This document shows, one piece after another, positions 38,550 to 51,200 of a DNA stretch of 64,000 nucleotides. The stretch comes from Rotaria sordida (taxonomy: Eukaryota; Rotifera; Eurotatoria; Philodinida; Philodinidae), in contig CAJNOL010000377.1 in NCBI GenBank assembly GCA_905250125.1, forward strand, positions 59,024 to 123,023. Reading direction: 5' to 3'. A model generated the notes under the pieces. It was given only the letters and a program-made list of their open reading frames with translations, did no database searches and had not been told where the DNA came from. Within the stretch, counting starts at the first letter, position 1; each line of letters starts with the position of its first letter. Made by a program: the position numbers and the translations under genes.

Positions 38550-40079
38550 TTGATACTACATTAATAATATAAATTTATTAATTTTATACAGAGAACTATT
38601 ATTTTATTGTTAAATAAATTTGATCTGAGCAATTTAAAGTTGCATATTTGTTGTCTATTTTAAAAATCATAGTTTGTGTGTGTATTTGTTTTTTGTTTAT
38701 TGAAACTTATTATACACATTGCACTTAACACTCATATTAAGGCACGAATAAATATATTTCAAAAGAAAAACAAATAAAAAAACAAAAGAATTCAAATTAT
38801 ATTAAAACTTTTGCAAGTTTTTACATTTTCTTCCTAAATGTTTCATAAAACATAAAATCAAATCTTTAAAATATAGCAGTCTAGGTTTATAGACTAGAGA
38901 TGCACAGGGTAAACTTTTTTTGTATCCTGTATCCTGACTGAGAAAAATTTTTTTACCCTACGCTATCCTGTAGAATATCTACTCTAAGCTTATCCTATAA
39001 ATAGTAAAAGAGTGTCATAGTAGACTCATTTTTACTCATATGGAATTCTGATATAAAACGAACAGAATGACCTTGTAATTGCATGAATGAGGTATTTCAC
39101 AATCAGAGAAAATTTTAATTGATGTAAATAATATTTAATGGTAGAAAATGTATGTCAATCATCATTATCCAAGGTCTGTGACACCTACTAGCCGTATTTT
39201 TCTTCTAAACTCTAATAACTTTTGTTCTATAATGGTATTTTAATGATATTCAAAAAACTATTAGCACAATCTCTGTAACATTAATATGTGAAATACAAAA
39301 TAATTGCTTTTACTAATAGAATGAGGTGTTTGACAAATCGCTTTGAGTCAAGACTGTATACAGTAGGATGCAAAAAAAATGCCGCTCAATATTTCTGTTA
39401 GGAGCGTTGTATAATGAAACTTTTTTTGTTTGATAGATTACATATGTACTATAGTCTATAACTAGAGCAATTAATAAAAGTTTCGTGCTCTCTTCGAATC
39501 AATAGAGTTGAAAACCCTAACTTTCTTGCAAACAACTGAGAGTATACACGCCAATTCTATCTCGTTCTTTGTTTTGAGGAAACACTTCCGTACATGGAGA
39601 TTTGAGAATTTTCCTCTCTAAACAAGTCATTCGAGCATTGACCATCAGTTTTTCAAGTGACCTGAGGTCCATGCTACTTGACGAGTAGACGATGATGCTC
39701 AAAAACTGCTTTGCTAGCTCTAAAGCTCGACAGTGCTTCGTTCTTGGATCTTAGCAATTTTATATGAGAGATATGGACAGAAATCTTTCTCACACAAACA
39801 GTTTTGAATAGCATTACGATAATCGTTACTGTAGTAGCATAAAATGACTGATCGATCGAATGGCAGACATTCAGCATTTGAATGATGCGTAATTTTCATG
39901 AAACTCAACAACACTCTGGGGAATGAGCCAGTTTCACTGTATGCATAGAGGTATTTCATAATGTTTGGAAATATCTCTAAACCAATCACTTGAGAAATCT
40001 AGGACGCAGACATCGACCGAATTGATGTGTTAAAAGGCAATTTTTTTGACATCGTACTGTATATGTATATTCGATACTT
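38550..40079. other. Intergenic with repeat-like and decayed segments
   Basis: Near 38895, 'tagagatgcacaggg' followed by repeated 'atcctgtatcctg'-like units looks like the edge of a degraded repeat. A possible decayed coding stretch at 39517-39989 (minus) is listed separately. Confidence 0.4.
39517..39989 (-). pseudogene. Possible decayed coding region, unknown
   Basis: Three overlapping minus-strand frames (39989-39720, 39877-39674, 39702-39517) are protein-like in composition, with Cys, Arg and aromatic residues unusual for random AT-rich ORFs (NDYRNAIQNCLCEKDFCPYL; LMVNARMTCLERKILKSPC). They could be one reading frame broken by two frameshifts. I recognise no family. Confidence 0.3.
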
Positions 40080-40701
40080 ACAATGGAAGAGTTTGTACTG
40101 TTTGTTAAGAAGATTAGATATATTCGGGTCAAATTAAAGCACTCACTCCCAAACTAACAAATTTAATATATTAGCTGTCATTAGCGTGCACGGATCGACA
40201 TATTCAAATTTTAACATATTTACAATCTATGTCAGATGTCCACAATCCAAAATTTCAGCAGAACTTTCTCTTCTTCATTGTTGGATAGAGCTCGTCAAGT
40301 TGCGTTAGAAAATATATATTTCATATTTTAAAAAACACATTTAAAAATAAGTTTACGACGGTCAGAATTTGACTCTATTTCCCCTTATATTTAGAAATAA
40401 TGCTAAGTTGAACTTTTTGTCCGATAGGATTTTTTTAAAATCTCTCTTTTAAAATATTAAAAATATATTTTCTAATGCAACTCGACGAGCTCTATCCAAC
40501 GATGAAGAAGAGAAAGTTCTGCTGAAATTTTGGATTGTGGGCATCTAACATAGACTGTAAATACCTTAAAATTTGAATATCTCAATCCGTGCACGCCAAT
40601 GACAGCTAATAATTTAAATTTGTTAGTTTGGGAGTGAGTGCTTTAATTTGATCCAAATATGTCTAATCTTCTTAACAAACGGCACAAACCTTTCCATTGT
40701 T
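40080..40701. mobile_element. Foldback element, family E
   Basis: The left arm (about 40080-40330) and right arm (about 40455-40701) are close reverse complements with a loop of about 125 bp. Both contain 'gtttgttaagaagattagacatatt', 'ttaaagcactcactcccaaac', 'atccaaaatttcagcagaac', 'tcttcttcat' and 'gatagagctcgtc.agttgc'. The tips read 'acaatggaa..gtttgt'. No ORF lies inside. It separates two decayed-looking minus-strand coding patches, so it may have landed in or beside a gene. Confidence 0.85.
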
Positions 40702-40733
40702 AGTTCGGCACATCAGACAAAATAAAATCAATA

Positions 40734-41776
40734 TTATCCTAGAGCGTTGTAGGTTGCCGTTAAACTTATGAATTTCTCTTTAGTAGCTTGTAAAAATAGA
40801 AAATCAATTTCACTTTTGAGATTATGTCTATCATGGTCGGTAAAAGAATGATAGTGTCCAAAATTTTGATTCCATACTTCAACATTCATATTAGTTCGTA
40901 TTTCACGAAAAGTAAGATAACGACATATATTAGTGTTGTTTAAGAGAAGTATTAAAAATATGACAGACATTATAATTTCAAAGATAGAGCAGGATACAAG
41001 TCTTTCTTATGGAATAATCAGATACAATGAGGATTGTCATCTTGTAGGTCTTCCACAGTATAAAAATAATTCGTAATCATTGATTCATACACATCAACAA
41101 GTGATAAATTGTTTGCATATTGAATGCATTCTAATTTAAAACCATTTTTTAAGTTTTTTTTTAAGGAGCTAAAGATGTTATTTTCGACAATGTTTGGAAT
41201 TATTGTTGAGAAACATGTAAACATATGAAAAAATAAAAATTTAAATAAACAAAACATTTCTACTGTTTCATTGTTATTCCCGTAAGAATTAACTCTTTAA
41301 GTAAGCGAAACAAATTCTATCATTTAAATTAATATCAAATTCAATGTTTTCTAAATCAATGTATAAAAATTAAACAACACAAAAGAATAAATTAAAGGTA
41401 AATAGTACAATGAATTTCTATAGTACAGAAGATTTAACATTATTACTATTTTATTATTAAATATGATCTGATCATACTAGAAACCTAAGCTTAGTTAAAT
41501 TTGTTTTCTTATTGACAATTCAGGATTTTCTCTGAAAATAAGAATAAATATACCGATAACTAACAAAACAAAGTTAATAATTAGGTATGCGAATATAATT
41601 ATATAACATGTATATGAGAATCGACCACAAACTATGTACCCTACTTTTCTATATGTTTGGTAGAATGCCATATTTACCTGTTGAGATTGAAGTAAAGAAA
41701 AGAAAAGCACAAAAAAATGTGCATCTGATAAGAATTGCCGACAAAAGAAAAAAAAGCAGGGAGAAAGATTTTTCAA
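40734..41776 (-). pseudogene. Possible decayed type II membrane protein gene
   Basis: Three minus-strand patches are protein-like. 41690-41495 encodes MAFYQTYRKVGYIVCGRF plus a strong transmembrane helix (FAYLIINFVLLVIGIFILIF). 41257-41018 includes LKNGFKLECIQYANNLSLVDVYESM. 40970-40734 includes MNVEVWNQNFGHYHSFTDHD and ends FISLTATYNALG. Stops between them are not removed by obvious GT..AG introns. One reading is a broken membrane-anchored, perhaps glycosyltransferase-like, gene, but I cannot assign a family. Confidence 0.3.
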
Positions 41777-41830
41777 GACAAAATAAATTAAGAAACTTTT
41801 TTTTTACATTCGAATATTTATATATCAAAT

Positions 41831-43159
41831 ATGAAATGTTCATGTTTCTTTTTAAATACAATGATTACAAGCTTTTTTATTATAATTTTTTCATTTACCA
41901 TACATATAATGGCTTCTCAAAAAGATATTCAATACTTGATTTTTGAAGGTGGTGGTCCTGACGAAGGTCCTGGTCCTAATCAAACTATTAATATTGCTTC
42001 ACTAAAGCATACATTTGGCGAAATTAATCCGAATGCTCAACGTATGTATGCATATGGCAAGCAACAAGTACGTTTTCTTACTCGATCGAGTGCTTTCATT
42101 CGTTCAGAAATCGAAGCAGCATTTGATCTAGCCGAATACACAAACGTACCTCTTTTTATTCATATAGATCCAATTTATGGTTGGGGTGCTGACGAAGAAA
42201 GTTCAGCTGTTGATGCACCCGTAATTAAATACTGGAAAAATGAAACAATGCGAGAATGGATTGAATTTCCTTCGAATAGAAGCCAACTACCGAGTCGTAT
42301 TCCTCGAACGTGGTTTAATTGGGGACCTTGGTGTTCACCTTCGTCTGCATTTCCAGCCATTGGTGCCCCAAATTTCATTAACTTCTCTATTATGCAATTT
42401 AACGAAAGTATTGGTAAACCTCTCGCAAAATGGATCATAAGATTAAATCAACAAAATAAATCTTATTTATTTGCTGGTATTAATATTGGTTGGGAAACAA
42501 GCATTCTTAATTATAGACAAATCGATCCAGCTCATTTACCAATAGCTGAGTGGCCTTTAAATGCAAGAAATATTACAATGCTTGAATGGGAAGCTGGCGC
42601 TCAACTTGGTTATGCTTCACTCTATTGGCAAGGATGGACTGAAGAAAAATTAGTTAATCAAGCTCAAATTCGAAATATGACTCGTAATGATTTGTTCGAC
42701 TTACTTTGTTATGAAGCTATTCACAATTATTTGCAAAATTTAGCTAAAGTTTGTGTTGATAATAATATTTTGCGAGAACATATTTTTACTCATATTGTAC
42801 CTATGGCTTCAGTTAATTCTTCACGTATAGAAACAACTGTTCCACCTATTTGGACTGCTGTTAATTCTTATTCAATTCCTGGATTTACGATGGATAATCG
42901 AGGAGCAGCTGTCTATAATCTAACAGAACTTAAGCATGAGATTGCTGTTATTGATCCTTCTCAATCTCACTTTGCCGTTAGTGAATCTTATCTTTTTAAT
43001 TATGGCGATGAAGAAAGTATGCGTAATAATTTAGCTGAAGCATTTGATAATGGTTGTTTGATCAAGGCTATATATGGTGCATTACCTTTTGCCAGCGAAG
43101 ATCCTCAACCAGAAGGAGCTATCAAAGCTATACGACAGTGGCTCAATGCAACTATTTAG
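41831..43159 (+). CDS. Secreted protein, possible glycoside-hydrolase-like barrel
   Basis: An uninterrupted 442-aa ORF, unusual here where most conserved genes have introns. Residues 1-28 include a hydrophobic signal (MITSFFIIIFSFTIHIMASQ; Met11 could also start). The mature part has many N-x-S/T sequons and alternating strand/helix segments of a TIM-barrel kind: VPLFIHIDPIYGWG, YLFAGINIGWET, GYASLYWQGW, IFTHIVPMA, HFAVSESYLF and LIKAIYGALPFAS. Glu in GWET and in VSES could be an acid/base and nucleophile pair as in clan GH-A enzymes; that is inference only. I do not recognise the exact family. Lack of introns and richer codon use make it a candidate for acquisition from a non-animal source. 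Confidence 0.8.
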   Translation: MKCSCFFLNTMITSFFIIIFSFTIHIMASQKDIQYLIFEGGGPDEGPGPNQTINIASLKHTFGEINPNAQRMYAYGKQQVRFLTRSSAFIRSEIEAAFDLAEYTNVPLFIHIDPIYGWGADEESSAVDAPVIKYWKNETMREWIEFPSNRSQLPSRIPRTWFNWGPWCSPSSAFPAIGAPNFINFSIMQFNESIGKPLAKWIIRLNQQNKSYLFAGINIGWETSILNYRQIDPAHLPIAEWPLNARNITMLEWEAGAQLGYASLYWQGWTEEKLVNQAQIRNMTRNDLFDLLCYEAIHNYLQNLAKVCVDNNILREHIFTHIVPMASVNSSRIETTVPPIWTAVNSYSIPGFTMDNRGAAVYNLTELKHEIAVIDPSQSHFAVSESYLFNYGDEESMRNNLAEAFDNGCLIKAIYGALPFASEDPQPEGAIKAIRQWLNATI

Positions 43160-44628
43160 TATTTGTTATTCGACATGAAACTTTTTTCAACAGTTGAAAA
43201 TAAAAAACTTTTTCGCTATACGTCTATACAGGCTTATATTTTAACAATTGTCGAAAAAAAGCATTATATCGTTAAGCTCTTATCAAACCAAATGTCTGAA
43301 ATTCGAATGTATAAGATAGCTCAAAAGTTACTTAACCGAATAAAAATTTGAATATCATCACTATAATACAACTAAATGAGTTAATTGTTTTCCAATGATA
43401 TCGAAATGTATATAATTCATGTTCGTAAGATAAATATTGAAAAATTCTTACCTGAAGTGTGATCATTGATTACAATCAAAAATTCTTATTGTTGACAGAT
43501 TATTAAAAAAAACACAATATATTCCTTCGAACAAAAATCAAAGACACATCTGACAGTGGACCCTTTCATCATATGTAGTTTTGACCAAAATAAACAAATA
43601 TTCACTAAGGTTCGATAACATAGTATATAGTGATATATACAACTAATTAATCATTCTCCTCGCTTAGCACATCAGCGACTCTTTTTAAAAGACAAAAAAG
43701 AAGGAACTCTCAGTATTTGATTAGTTATTCATTAGATGAATAATACATCATATCGGAACAGAAAACAAATGTGGACAATCATCGAAAGATAAAGATCAAC
43801 TTCTTTTCGATATCGGCAAGAAAATAATGGTCAAGTAATGTGGCAACGGGTGTGAGTACCAATGAAGAGAAAACCAACATTCCCATACACACCCCCGAAG
43901 CTCGACTGTCATATCACCAAAAACAATCAACATCTTGAATCAAAATAGATCAAATATGTTCACATTTTTTGTTCCTAGTGAAACGACTTTTGAATCTTTG
44001 TCTATAACAAAAAAGCAATCCCATTCATATGTTGTCAGTCTTGAGCTTCTTTTCATTACATTTCTAATCTAATTATTTATTCCAAAAGAGAAGAGAAAAA
44101 GTAATTAATAAACACAACACTTAAAAGTGCTGACATATCATCATCATAATGGTAAGATGAAAATTTCATATCCTAATTTCTCGATGGAATTGTCTATTAT
44201 AATGAAGACAATAAATAGATCTAGCAATCTATATTAATCAAGTCTTCATGATCGTCAAATTTTGCTCCAATGAACTAAACTCCTTTCCACAATGGGAGAT
44301 CTTCATTGTAGGAACAATGCGTTGGGCGTGATAAAAGATTCCTCTTAACTAATTAATTTCTCAAAAAAATGGACACTCTAACTAGTACATTTACATCAAA
44401 ATCTAAAAAATATCTTTCTACAGTCTCAAAATCAAGTTGATTTTCTGAAAAACTTCAACAATATTCCTAAGACAAATAGTATCATAGTCATTTGATTTAT
44501 TCAAAAAGAAAAACTTTTTTTTTTTCGTTTACAAATTGTTTTGATTTTTGGTTCAATAGTGAATAAAGTCTGTAATTAATATTGGAACACTAAATAATAC
44601 ATATAATATATGTAAATAATATCTTGAC
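43160..44628. other. Intergenic, nothing recognised
   Basis: AT-rich spacer between the convergent genes 41831-43159 (+) and 44629-45222 (-). The short ORF at 43163-43351 directly after the stop looks like chance. Confidence 0.4.
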
Positions 44629-45222
44629 TTAAACAAGTAATTGATCAAGTCTCATGTCAATTTCTTCGATTCTTGCTTTTGTCTCATCTAAACTTACGTT
44701 TTTCGCTTGAGTACTTAACAATCGTTTGGCTTCTTGATAATTCAATCTTGCAAGATTGCGTTCATCTATTTTTGCTAATGCAATTCCATCTTCAACTAAT
44801 AATTTCGCTAAATCATCAGCCATCGTTTCATATAAATCATCTTCTATATTAAATATACCTTTAACTTTAATTTCGTTTGCCATTGATTGTTTAGCTCGTT
44901 CTATATCCACACAAAATATATAAACAATATGTAATGCAGAAAGATATGAAAGTCTTGGTACTAATAAACGAGACATTCCGCCAGACATAACACAAATTAA
45001 TTTAATATTAGAATTATTTTCAATATAAGATGTAAAATTATCATCAGAATCAAAATATAACCATTGCGTAATAAATGTAGAAAGAGTTTCGAAACGTTCT
45101 TTTATATATTTATGCATTCCTGGCTCACCTATACCTTGATCTACCCATGCAGCGACTATTGATGGTCTTTGAAGAGATAAATTTCTATTATCAGCATTTG
45201 TTGTTGCCGGCGTTGTATCCAT
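44629..45222 (-). CDS. Orphan protein with Rossmann-like N-domain
   Basis: A single-exon 197-aa protein. Residues about 20-130 alternate strand and helix: SIVAAWVDQGIGE, an acidic LYFDSDDNFTSYIENN, NIKLICVMSGGMSRLLVPRL, and LHIVYIFCVDIERAKQ. The C-terminal 60 residues are helical and charged (MADDLAKLLVEDGIALAKIDER.., ARIEEIDMRLDQLLV). The layout 'W-D ... F.D.D....yI ... I..v.SG......vP ... L..iyifC.D' resembles an N-terminal domain I associate with large families of bdelloid proteins carrying TPR or ADP-ribosyltransferase domains. Here it is alone. Its function is unknown, and the family link is from memory of pattern. Confidence 0.7.
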   Translation of the reverse strand: MDTTPATTNADNRNLSLQRPSIVAAWVDQGIGEPGMHKYIKERFETLSTFITQWLYFDSDDNFTSYIENNSNIKLICVMSGGMSRLLVPRLSYLSALHIVYIFCVDIERAKQSMANEIKVKGIFNIEDDLYETMADDLAKLLVEDGIALAKIDERNLARLNYQEAKRLLSTQAKNVSLDETKARIEEIDMRLDQLLV

Positions 45223-48200
45223 TTGATATATATTTTGAAATAGCCAATAGCTATATTATGGCAATAAGAATATTTATCAAAATAATGTGCAGACGAAGTG
45301 AAAATGGCTTTTTCGATTTTTCTCCAAGTATTATTTTTTTTCTGTCCTGCTATTGTGTCATTCAAAGAAAAAACCAACATTTTACAAAAAAAAAAACAAC
45401 TTTGTCATAAGTACATTATTAACATGGTTTTTTTTTCCAAGGACAATATATTTAAAAATTTTATTTTGATAAATATGAATCTCAACGAATTTATCAACTT
45501 TTCAATTTAATCAGCTGCAATTATTCAATATTCTCAACTCATTATGTTTTCTTGTTGTTTTTTCTGTTCTATTGTATGTCCACGTGTTCTTCAATATTGA
45601 TAAGAATATCGTGTGCTCTTTGCTAAGTACATTTGGAAAGATCTAATCTATATGAGTAAAGGGCAACTTTTTAATGCAAATGGCGCGAAAAAGAACGAAT
45701 AGATGCACACATTAACATAATAAAAGTTTCTCAACCCTTCACTGAATATAAAGCGAGATACATGGTGTAATGGGTTCGTAAAAATGTCGACAAAAAAAAT
45801 CGATGTAGAAAATGGTTGAAAAGTGTTTTAGAAAATTCTGACTAGCAAGAAACATGCTTTATTCTATGGGATAATACTAATATTACAAAAGGGACCAAAC
45901 ATTAGTCAAGAGTTATAAGAGAAAGAATTTATAATGTATCATTTTTTTGTTTCATTTAACAAATATAAATGATAAACTATCTAAGTATTCTATAGCATTT
46001 ATCAATTTGACTCGATTCTTGTTGAACATTCATTAAGTGTACATTTCCAATATTTGATAGTTGATATTATTTTATTCGATTTGAAAATATATTCATTTGT
46101 TATGAGTAAAGGTTTTTCTTTTTGTGAATGAATAAATAAAATAGCTGACGATCTTGGTTAAGTTAAATCTGGTGAAGATGGAGCAATTGCAGTCATGATA
46201 ATAGAATTTCAGTTATAAAATAGTTCTTTATTCGACTCGTTTAGTTAATCTATAGCAGGTATGACTCATCATTACTACTACTGGTTACAAATCTAGACCG
46301 GTAGAATTATAATGAACTATAGATGCTTAGAGGCATCACTTTTTTCGATATTTTTCCAGCATATCTCAAGAACAGTTCATAATACATTCAGTTTTGTTCT
46401 TAGTGAGAATAGCAACAGCCTAAAAGAATTCGTCCCTATTGGCCTTTGGTATCGAGTTATGACTGAGTTACTGAATTTTTGAGCCATTTTAGGTACTCCT
46501 CAGAATATCGAATAACAGGATTTTGAACAAATTTTGTCTATAGTTATTTTTTAATGACTTCTCTTAGAATATCCTGAGAGTTTCATTCGAAAAGAATGTT
46601 CATTTATCAAGTTATTGAATTTCAAGTGAATTCGGTTTTTATTATATGTCTATAGCAATAGGCTATTTTTTGGAAATTCAATAATATTGATGAAAGAATA
46701 TTCCTTTCGGATGAAACTTCCAACATATTCTATAAGTCATTAAATCTCTCTACAGGCAAAATGTTTGATCGAAACGCCACTATTTGATGTTCTGGGAAGT
46801 GCCATGGGTGAAAAAATTCAGTAAATCGATCATAACTCGGTGTCAAAGATCAAAGGAGATGAATCCTTTCAGGCTTTTGCTATTTTCACTGAGATCTATC
46901 TAGGAGTCTAATATGAGCTCAAACGGAAAGTGTCAGGTGGAATAGTTCCTTCGTGAATTAAATTATATTCGAAAAGAAGTTTGAGTTTGTCCAACTGGAA
47001 ATATCTGCAAAAAAAAGCGTCACTGTACATTTTGTGATATAATTTGAATGTATTTGAAACAGTAAAAGCTAGAAAATTGAAATCTTCATCGCTAATATAA
47101 TTTTTTGAGCTCTATTTAATCCGAAAGTTTGAGTGAAACGAGAACAACCGTTCTCAAGTTATAAAATAAGCAAGTTTCAAAACATCACTATACAAAATAT
47201 GTGAATATACTCCTTTTTTGTTTTAGATACTTCGATTTTTTTCCTCTAATATAGAAATAAAAAAAATTATAAACATTTTTATATGACAAAGTTCTCTATT
47301 ATTTAGCATAGTGGGAATGTTGAGAGTAGAAGTATAAGAACGGAAAAATGTATAGACCAGTGAATCACATGTTTTCAATAGAACGATATTCAAGCTACAA
47401 AATAGCCTACTTACATTTTCTTTTCTATTTTCTTTCTTTTCTTTTCTCAGACAAGCGTCTCCTTTACATACTTCTCGAATAAAAATGCCATTTTCTTTTA
47501 TAGTCAACCCTGTAACTTAGAAACGATACAAGATAGAAACATAAAATCTAGGTGTGGATGTGGAAAATAGAATTAGAAAATCTACTTTAGAATTATTCGA
47601 TCGGAACAAAAGCTATATATATATATATATGTATATAAACGAGTATTTCCTATTAATATAGAACAATTAATCAGATATTCCTCGAACAGTATTAGAGCAT
47701 ATTGTTATTGATTTGATTGAAATCTGTAAGGGTAAAATTTTTCAAAATAATTATCGTCATTTACATAGATGATAATTATTTTAAAAATCATTTCTTCATA
47801 TATAGATTTTTATCGATGAGATAATAGAATAAAAAAAATGAAATTTAATTATGTATTTTATTTTAACAGTAAATTTCTCAATGTTATTTTGCTCTTTTTC
47901 TAATGATTATTAAACTCTTGGATCATCGACGATGCATACATATGTATCATAAACTTAATCATTGCTTGAAACTAATTTCATCATTTATAATGTAAGTTTT
48001 TTTAATCTGCATTTTGAGTAAATGCAAATGTCAAGTAACAGGATATTTCTACATTATAATTTTTTTTACCGCCCATATATTAAACTCCTACGGTAAGAAA
48101 CACAAACGTATATGATATTCAACCACTCTATTTTACGTGTGTTTATCTTTTGTCGGTAATGAAAGGGTTAAATGAACCGAAAACTTTTTAATTTATTGAA

Positions 48201-51200
48201 TTATTTTGTAAACATTATTTAAATGACTTTAGAATTGAGAAAATCATAATATTCTTAAGAAGAAAAAAAATACTGTTATATATAAAATAGTAAATTAAGA
48301 TAATCGAACAGAAACTGTAATGAATAAATTTAGACATACATAGAAACATATCTTTTGTATATGATTAAACTATCTTAATAAATGCATGAGACATTTTTTA
48401 TTTCTTTACTTTTAAGATCATAGTTGTACTCATGAATGACGCTAAAAAAGATGTGAATATATCGATGAACAGTTTGTCTGAAAATTAGAATCGCTGATTG
48501 TTTCTTTTTATAAGATACAACTTAAAATCTGTTCGACAAAGAGAAAAGCATAAAACTTATAACAGCTTTACTAACGTTATCTTAGTACCAGTGCACAAAA
48601 TCCAATTTCAATTGTTCACTTTTTATTTCATGTCGTAGTGTTCATTTTTTCCGTTGTTGAAAAACTTAATATTTAAAATTTTTCAAAATTTCATAGATTT
48701 TTATTTGTTTAGAAAATTATATATCAAATATCTGTATATAATGAAAAATATTATGTTGTAACTTTCTCTGCAGAAACGCTTTAAAAAAAGTCTTTCGCGT
48801 CTGGAAAACGCCCAGAACATTTTCTCACATTTTTTTTTGACATACACCACGTATTAAAAAAAAATGATTTTTATGTACAAATTATGTCAAAATATTGCAG
48901 CAAAAAACAACCGTTTGTGCACGTTTTCAACTTGCAAAAGTTACATTTTTAAGCGTCTTAACGGACAGTTTATGATGAAAGTAGTTGCTTTTGATGTCGA
49001 TGTGTAGACGAGCACTGCGATTAGAATGTTTAAACGCATTTGCAAAAAATTCTTGTTTGTTTAAATTCTATTATAGCTTTATTGAAAATTCGATTAACTA
49101 CGTAATAAAATAAACAATCCAAAGTTAACACATTTACTTCATCTAAACAAATCATCGTCCAGAAGATTAACAAATTAGTTGATCATATCAGTTTTGATAA
49201 GAAACATCTGAGCCTTTTCTTCTGTACTATATATATAATTAGATTAAAGTACAGAATGTATGAAAATATTTTATCAGAGGAAGAAGACATTAGGATTCAA
49301 CTCAATGTAAGTCCATCAAAAATCGATTTTAATGATATAAATTTAGACAAAGTTTACTTGTTGCACTCGGGATATTTCCGAAAGATTTAGATTGTAGAAC
49401 ACATGACGGTTGTAGATCTTATGAAGGCAAAAATGCTATTTATGCTGTCAAATTATGATAATGATCATTATATTGGCAGATGATTCATTCTCAAACTAAG
49501 AATACATAAACATAAGTTAGTTATATCCCTTGTTTTTACATTAGATTCACTGCTAATGTACAAAAATACTATAGCTGATTATATTTGGAAATCTAACATA
49601 CAAACACGAAAAATATATCAAGATGTAGTTTTTTTCTTATTCTGTCACAAAATGTTTTGACATTCTAAGAATATGATAATATGATCGACAAAATCATTTG
49701 TTCTGTTTTCCTTCGTATTCTTGATTTATTTTCAAATCATCTGTTATCTTTTCTCTTTATTTATGTATTATTATCTTACAGTTGATCTCCTACAATAACA
49801 TTTTGTTATTTATACGTATGATTATTGAAGTTCTTGAAATTCAAGCAACAAAAAATTTGTATTGATTCATACAAGTTAATTCTAGTTTTTTTTTTCGATA
49901 GGATTCATGTGAGTGAAAAACTTGTTTTTTTTTCTATAGCAAATACTGTCGATAGTGTCTTACTTCCTTTTTATCCTGAAACAACAATTATATATACCCT
50001 GTAGATGTAAATTATTTAATCTAGAAATGATCAAGCATAAATTCATCGTCATACTAAGAAAAGCAATAGTCATATGTAATACCGTAGAACATACCCTATA
50101 ATCATTATGATTTTCTTTTCTAGACTACATTTTGTCTTCAATATTAATCATATTGTCGCCTACATATTGATACAATTTCTTTTCACCCTATGTCTTCTAT
50201 TCATCAATATTTTGGTGCATTCGTGCGTATATACTTAGATTTTTATATTATTTGTGATGCTACCGGCGAACAAAATAGTATAATTATTTTCTAATGAAAT
50301 AATGTAATCATGGACAAAAAGAAAAAGAAAATTGATATAGACCTAAATTAAGCGTTTTGATTTCATCAGAGACCAAAAAGTCTGTGTATCTATTTTCTGA
50401 TGATGAGAATATTAGAATATGTGAACAAATGCTAAATAGCATTCAATAAAGAATCTTTAGTAAATAATTCTCATTCTTATGCATAAAACATCTGCCGACT
50501 GTCACTCATTCGCCATATAGAAAAGTACTTTTTTCTGACATAAAACTAAATATAACAATGGATGCCTTAATGAATACACTTCCACAGTAAGGAGCACAAA
50601 AAATGTCTCTTGATGACCTCGAGTAACAAAAAAAAATGGAATAGACACAGAATATCAGTCTAATTTAGCTTTTTCCCGGATGCCAAGCATAGTCTATGAT
50701 GTCTTCTTCATCTATAATCGAGTTGTTTCCCATCATCATTTTCTTTTTCCTCTCCTTGTTAGAATACTTTGAAAAACCTTGAGTTTCTTTTTTTCTTTTT
50801 ATATACAAATTAGTATATTGTAAACTATATGGGTAATATCACAGATATTTCAAGTAGAAGGTTAAAGACATGGTCAATTGACTGAATAAAGATTCTTGTG
50901 CGTCAAGTGACCATGACAAACAAATTATGCGAGCAATGAAAGATATCAATGTCGTATTATCATCATAAAATCATTGAGCTCTAAAAAGAAATTATTCGGT
51001 TTTTTTTTTTCGTCTATACATTAACATTTTATGTTGATTTACATGATATCTTCATTTATTGTTTTTTTTTGCAGCTTTAATATCCAAATTTATAGAAAAA
51101 AACTTCTCATTTTCTTTCTGTTTCTTTTGGTTTTTTTTTCTTTTCTTATTCTCTCATGTAAAACACAGGAGACATAGCAATGATGATTTGATCAGTGTGC

